Assembly (NCBI GenBank): GCA_963758365.1
Contig: CAVWVB010000001.1
Coordinates: forward strand, 434,001 to 498,000
Direction of reading: 5' to 3'
From: Dokdonella_A sp963758365
GTDB lineage: Bacteria > Pseudomonadota > Gammaproteobacteria > Xanthomonadales > Rhodanobacteraceae
Length of the DNA stretch: 64,000 nucleotides
The translations under genes and the position numbers were made by a program. Shown one piece after another: positions 61,715-64,000 of the stretch (position 1 is the first letter of the stretch; every line of letters starts with the position of its first letter). The notes under the pieces were generated by a model, which made no database searches, was not told where the DNA came from, and saw nothing but the letters and a program-made list of their open reading frames with translations.

Positions 61715-61754
61715 AAGCCGACCGCCCCGACCTCGGTCGACGGCCCTTTTCCGC

Positions 61755-61760
61755 TACACT
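61755..61760 (+). promoter_or_regulatory. -10 element for rnpB
   Basis: TACACT lies seven bases before the predicted first base of RNase P RNA at 61768, the usual distance to a transcription start. The -35 region is poor, so a discriminator or extended context may matter. Confidence 0.5.
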
Positions 61761-61767
61761 CGCGGCT

Positions 61768-62113
61768 GGAGCCGGCCAGGCAGCCGCGTCGTCCCACGGG
61801 ACGCCGAGGAAAGTCCGGGCTCCATAGGGCAGGGTGCCAGGTAACGCCTGGGCGGCGTGAGCCGACGGAAAGTGCAACAGAAAGCAAACCGCCGATGGCC
61901 CGCAAGGGATCAGGCAAGGGTGAAACGGTGCGGTAAGAGCGCACCGCGAGTCTGGCAACAGACCGGCACGGCAAACCCCACCTGGAGCAAGACCGAATAG
62001 GGGAACCATGACGTGGCCCGCGTCGTTCCCGGGTTGGTTGCTCGAGTCCTGCGGCGACGCAGGACCTAGAGGAATGGCTGCCCACGACAGAACCCGGCTT
62101 ATCGGCCGGCTCC
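61768..62113 (+). ncRNA. rnpB: RNase P RNA, type A
   Basis: 346-base catalytic RNA that matures tRNA 5' ends. The ends form a perfect ten-base P1 helix (GGAGCCGGCC at 61768-61777 with 62104-62113). Conserved cores are GAGGAAAGTCCGGGCTCC around 61808, CAGGGTGCCAGGTAACGCCT around 61830, ACAGAAAGCAAACC near 61880, AAGGGTGAAACGGTGCGGTA near 61920, and the 3' segment GAACCCGGCTTATCGGCC. This layout matches bacterial type A RNA of E. coli type. TTTATT follows the P1 helix, which together may terminate transcription. Confidence 0.97.
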
Positions 62114-62120
62114 TTTATTG

Positions 62121-62648
62121 ATGTCGATCACGGGACATCCTGTCCCGCGATCGACTCGCCGGATCCGGAGCAAGTCCGGACCCGGCTCCGCCGACCGGCG
62201 CTGGCGCGCCGGGCGCGGGCGGTCCATCCCCTGGACCGCGACGCGCATCGGCACCAGATGTCGATCGGGATATCCTGTCCCGCGATCGACTCGCCGGATC
62301 CGCAGCAAGTCCGGACCCGGCTCCGCCGACCGGCGCTGGCGCGCCGGGCGCGGGTCGGTCCATCCCCTGGACCGCGACGCGCATCGGCACCAGATGTTGA
62401 TCGGGACATCCTGTCCCGCGATCGACTCGCCGGATCCGGAGCAAGTCCGGACCCGGCTCCGCCGACCGGCGCTTGCGCGCCGGGCCGCGGTCAGTCCATT
62501 CCCTGGACCGCGACGCGCATCGGCACCAGATGTCGATCATGGGACATCCTGTCCCGCGATCGACTCGCCGGATCCGCAGCAAGTCCGGACCCGGCTCCGC
62601 CGAGTGGCCGGCCGGGTCCATCCATGGACCGCGACGCGCATCTGCACC
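62121..62648. repeat. Tandem repeat array of four ~136-base units
   Basis: Units begin at 62121 (137 bases), 62258 (136), 62394 (136) and 62530 (about 119, shortened near its end). Each starts ATGT(C/T)GATC and has the same order of small hairpins: GGGACATCCTGTCCC, CCGGATCC(G), GTCCGGAC, and GGTCCATCCCCTGGACC. Units 1 and 3 carry CCGGAG and units 2 and 4 CCGCAG at the same place. Lengths of 136 are not multiples of three, which argues against coding. The array starts eight bases after the rnpB 3' end. Confidence 0.92.
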
Positions 62649-62889
62649 TCCGCGGTCGGGCGCATGCGCGGCGGACGCGTCCATGCCGACGATCATCCGC
62701 GCCGATCGACTTGCGCCGGTTGCAATGCCCGCGAGAGGGCGGCAAAAACCCGATCCGAGGCGGCAATATTCGTGCTCCTTCCACCGCATCAATGCGTTGG
62801 CGCGTGCTCCTCAGAACTTTCCTCAGAACCAGTCAGTTTCGGCTGCGCGACACAGTGTCGAAACGGTGTGGTTTTTCCCCGGATTTTCC
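62649..62889. other. Spacer between the repeat array and the mraZ promoter
   Basis: About 240 bases with falling GC content towards mraZ. No gene or RNA is supported. GAGGGCGGCAAAAA and GAGGCGGCAATA occur as near direct repeats around 62735-62770. The adjoining bases to 62953 hold the mraZ promoter and operator. Confidence 0.5.
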
Positions 62890-62918
62890 TTGACAGGCCG
62901 AAACTTGCCGCCTAATGT
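62890..62918 (+). promoter_or_regulatory. Promoter of mraZ and the division cluster
   Basis: A perfect -35 TTGACA (62890-62895) and TAATGT (62913-62918) are 17 bases apart. Transcription would start near 62925, giving a leader of about 30 bases. The -10 overlaps the first MraZ-type box, so repressor binding could block polymerase. Confidence 0.65.
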
Positions 62919-62951
62919 GGGTTCTGGTGGTTTTTTGTGGTAATTCGTGGA
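62917..62951 (+). promoter_or_regulatory. Four direct MraZ-binding boxes
   Basis: GTGGG (62917), GTGGT (62927), GTGGT (62937) and GTGGA (62947) are spaced exactly ten bases apart, ending three bases before the mraZ ATG. Such regularly spaced (G)TGGG-like repeats are the known operator for the ring-shaped MraZ, indicating autoregulation. Confidence 0.85.
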
Positions 62952-62953
62952 TC

Positions 62954-63397
62954 ATGTTTCAGGGCGAAACAGCCGTCACGCTGGACGACAAGGGCCGGGT
63001 AGCCATTCCCGCGGCCCATCGCGAGCTCGTCGCGAAAATCGGCAATCGCCTGGTCCTGACCTACAACCCGTTCGAGCACGGCTGTCTCTGGCTGTTCCCC
63101 GAGAAGGAGTGGGAACGCGTTCGCGACGAGGTGAACGCACTGCCCAGCGTCAAGGCCGTGCATCGCAATCTGCAGATGAAGCTGGTCGGCGCCGCGGCCC
63201 ACGTCGAGCCCGATGCGAACGGGCGCATCCAGCTGCCCGGCAGTCAGCGTGCCGCCAGTGCGATCGAAAAGCGCGCAGTGCTGCTCGGCATGGGCAACAA
63301 GTTCGAGCTCTGGGGCGAGGCGGCGCATCTGGCCAAGATCCGCGAAACGATCGGCGAGGCCCAGATCACGGAGGACATGCTCGAGCTCAAGTTGTGA
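62954..63397 (+). CDS. mraZ: Transcriptional regulator MraZ
   Basis: A 147 aa protein with two SpoVT/AbrB-like halves, each with the family DxxxR signature: TLDDKGRVAIPAAHRELV and PDANGRIQLPGSQR. It starts MFQGETAVTLDDKG, the normal family start. MraZ forms a ring that binds the boxes just upstream and represses the cell-wall and division cluster. No Shine-Dalgarno is apparent; the last box occupies that position. rsmH follows after 13 bases. Confidence 0.97.
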   Translation: MFQGETAVTLDDKGRVAIPAAHRELVAKIGNRLVLTYNPFEHGCLWLFPEKEWERVRDEVNALPSVKAVHRNLQMKLVGAAAHVEPDANGRIQLPGSQRAASAIEKRAVLLGMGNKFELWGEAAHLAKIRETIGEAQITEDMLELKL

Positions 63398-63410
63398 ACG
63401 GCACTCCTCG

Positions 63411-64000
63411 ATGAGCGGCCGACCGCTCGAGCATGTGCCGGTGATGCTGACGGAGGTTCTGGAGGGCCTCCGCGTACGCTCGGATGGAACCTGGCTGGAC
63501 GGCACATTCGGGCGCGGCGGTCACGCTCGTGCGGTGCTGGCGAAGTTGGGGCCGCAGGGCCGTTTGTTGTTGATGGATCGCGATCCGGAGGCGATTGCGA
63601 GGGCGCGCGAGGAATTCGCGGGGGATGCACGGGTCGGCATCCGCCACGGCAACTTCGCTGCCATGGCGGACTGGCAGGACGCTGCAGCCGGGGTGGATGG
63701 GGTGTTGCTCGATCTGGGAGTTTCTTCGCCGCAGCTCGACGATCCCGCACGTGGCTTCAGCTTCCAGAGCGACGGTCCGCTGGACATGCGCATGGACCCG
63801 ACGCGGGGATCGAGTGCGGCCGAGTGGCTGGCGGTCGCGGACGAGGCGGAAATCGCCGATGTGCTGTGGCGCCATGGCGAGGAAAGGATGAGTCGACGCA
63901 TCGCACGGGCCATCGTTGAGCGCAGAGGCGAGCGCCCGCTCGCGACGACGCGTGAACTCGCCGACCTCGTCGCGGCGACGATTGGTCACCGCGAGCGCCA
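63411..64000 (+). CDS. rsmH: 16S rRNA (cytosine-1402-N4) methyltransferase, truncated by window end
   Basis: The first 196 residues of RsmH are readable without stops. Motifs are HVPVMLTEVL, the SAM loop DGTFGRGGHARAVL, LLLMDRDPEAIARAR, VLLDLGVSSPQLDDPARGFS and GPLDMRMDPTRG. It methylates the same C1402 that RsmI (61 kb) modifies. ATG 63411 lies 13 bases after mraZ and the gene runs off the window. The expected length is about 310 aa. Confidence 0.97.
   Translation, partial: MSGRPLEHVPVMLTEVLEGLRVRSDGTWLDGTFGRGGHARAVLAKLGPQGRLLLMDRDPEAIARAREEFAGDARVGIRHGNFAAMADWQDAAAGVDGVLLDLGVSSPQLDDPARGFSFQSDGPLDMRMDPTRGSSAAEWLAVADEAEIADVLWRHGEERMSRRIARAIVERRGERPLATTRELADLVAATIGHRER

Noticed and set aside
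62121..62648. CRISPR array
   Set aside because: Units are about 136 bases and contiguous, with no unique spacers and no cas genes in the window.
62118..62915. Long open frames on both strands through the tandem repeats after rnpB
   Set aside because: Unit length of 136 bases shifts the frame each repeat, so the peptides are not themselves repeated; GC-rich DNA without stops explains the open frames.

Overview
The window is GC-rich (roughly two thirds by eye), densely coding DNA. Gene content and order suggest a gammaproteobacterium of the Xanthomonadales/Lysobacterales. The main evidence is a type II secretion operon in the Xanthomonas xps order (E-F-G-H-I-J-K-L-M-N-D), a Pil-Chp twitching chemosensory cluster, xerD followed by dsbC, and intergenic repeats built on a GGGATTCGGG core. 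Everything reads as chromosome; I see no prophage, insertion sequence, CRISPR array or tRNA.

Layout. 1-12.1 kb: Pil-Chp system (pilG, pilI, pilJ, a 2038-residue chpA, chpB, chpC), with no pilH. 12.1-20.1 kb: RDD membrane protein, xerD, two tandem dsbC genes, purL and an unrecognised membrane protein. 20.2-32.6 kb: type II secretion operon plus a small lipoprotein. 32.7-36.7 kb: two secreted proteins of unknown function and a PpiC-type prolyl isomerase. 36.9-42.6 kb: polysaccharide ABC exporter (wzm/wzt), a methyltransferase, an unusual protein with a PqqD-like N-terminus and a glycosyltransferase-like middle, and a family 2 glycosyltransferase. 42.7-48.2 kb: OPT-family transporter, def, pyrF, ettA. 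48.5-56.2 kb: glyA, nrdR, ribD-ribE-ribBX-ribH, nusB, thiL, pgpA. 56.4-61.7 kb: FAD-linked oxidase, dolP-like BON lipoprotein, yraN, lpoA, and divergent rsmI. 61.7-64 kb: RNase P RNA, a four-copy tandem repeat array, then the start of the division/cell-wall cluster with mraZ (four MraZ-type boxes) and a truncated rsmH.

How parts work together. PilJ, PilI/ChpC, ChpA and PilG form a phosphorelay that would control type IV pili, with ChpB as the candidate methylesterase for PilJ. The Xps system secretes folded proteins across the outer membrane, and the DsbC isomerases and PpiC foldase could help fold periplasmic clients. Wzm/Wzt exports a glycan whose end may be capped by the neighbouring methyltransferase. 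ribD-ribE-ribBX-ribH supplies riboflavin, but the GTP cyclohydrolase II half of RibBX has lost its metal ligands, so the first step must be encoded elsewhere.

Most notable oddities: an inverted repeat translated as part of the GspH prepilin leader; the tandem repeat array between rnpB and mraZ; the PqqD-like/glycosyltransferase fusion-like protein; the missing pilH; and the decayed RibA domain. All calls come from reading the sequence; no database search was run.
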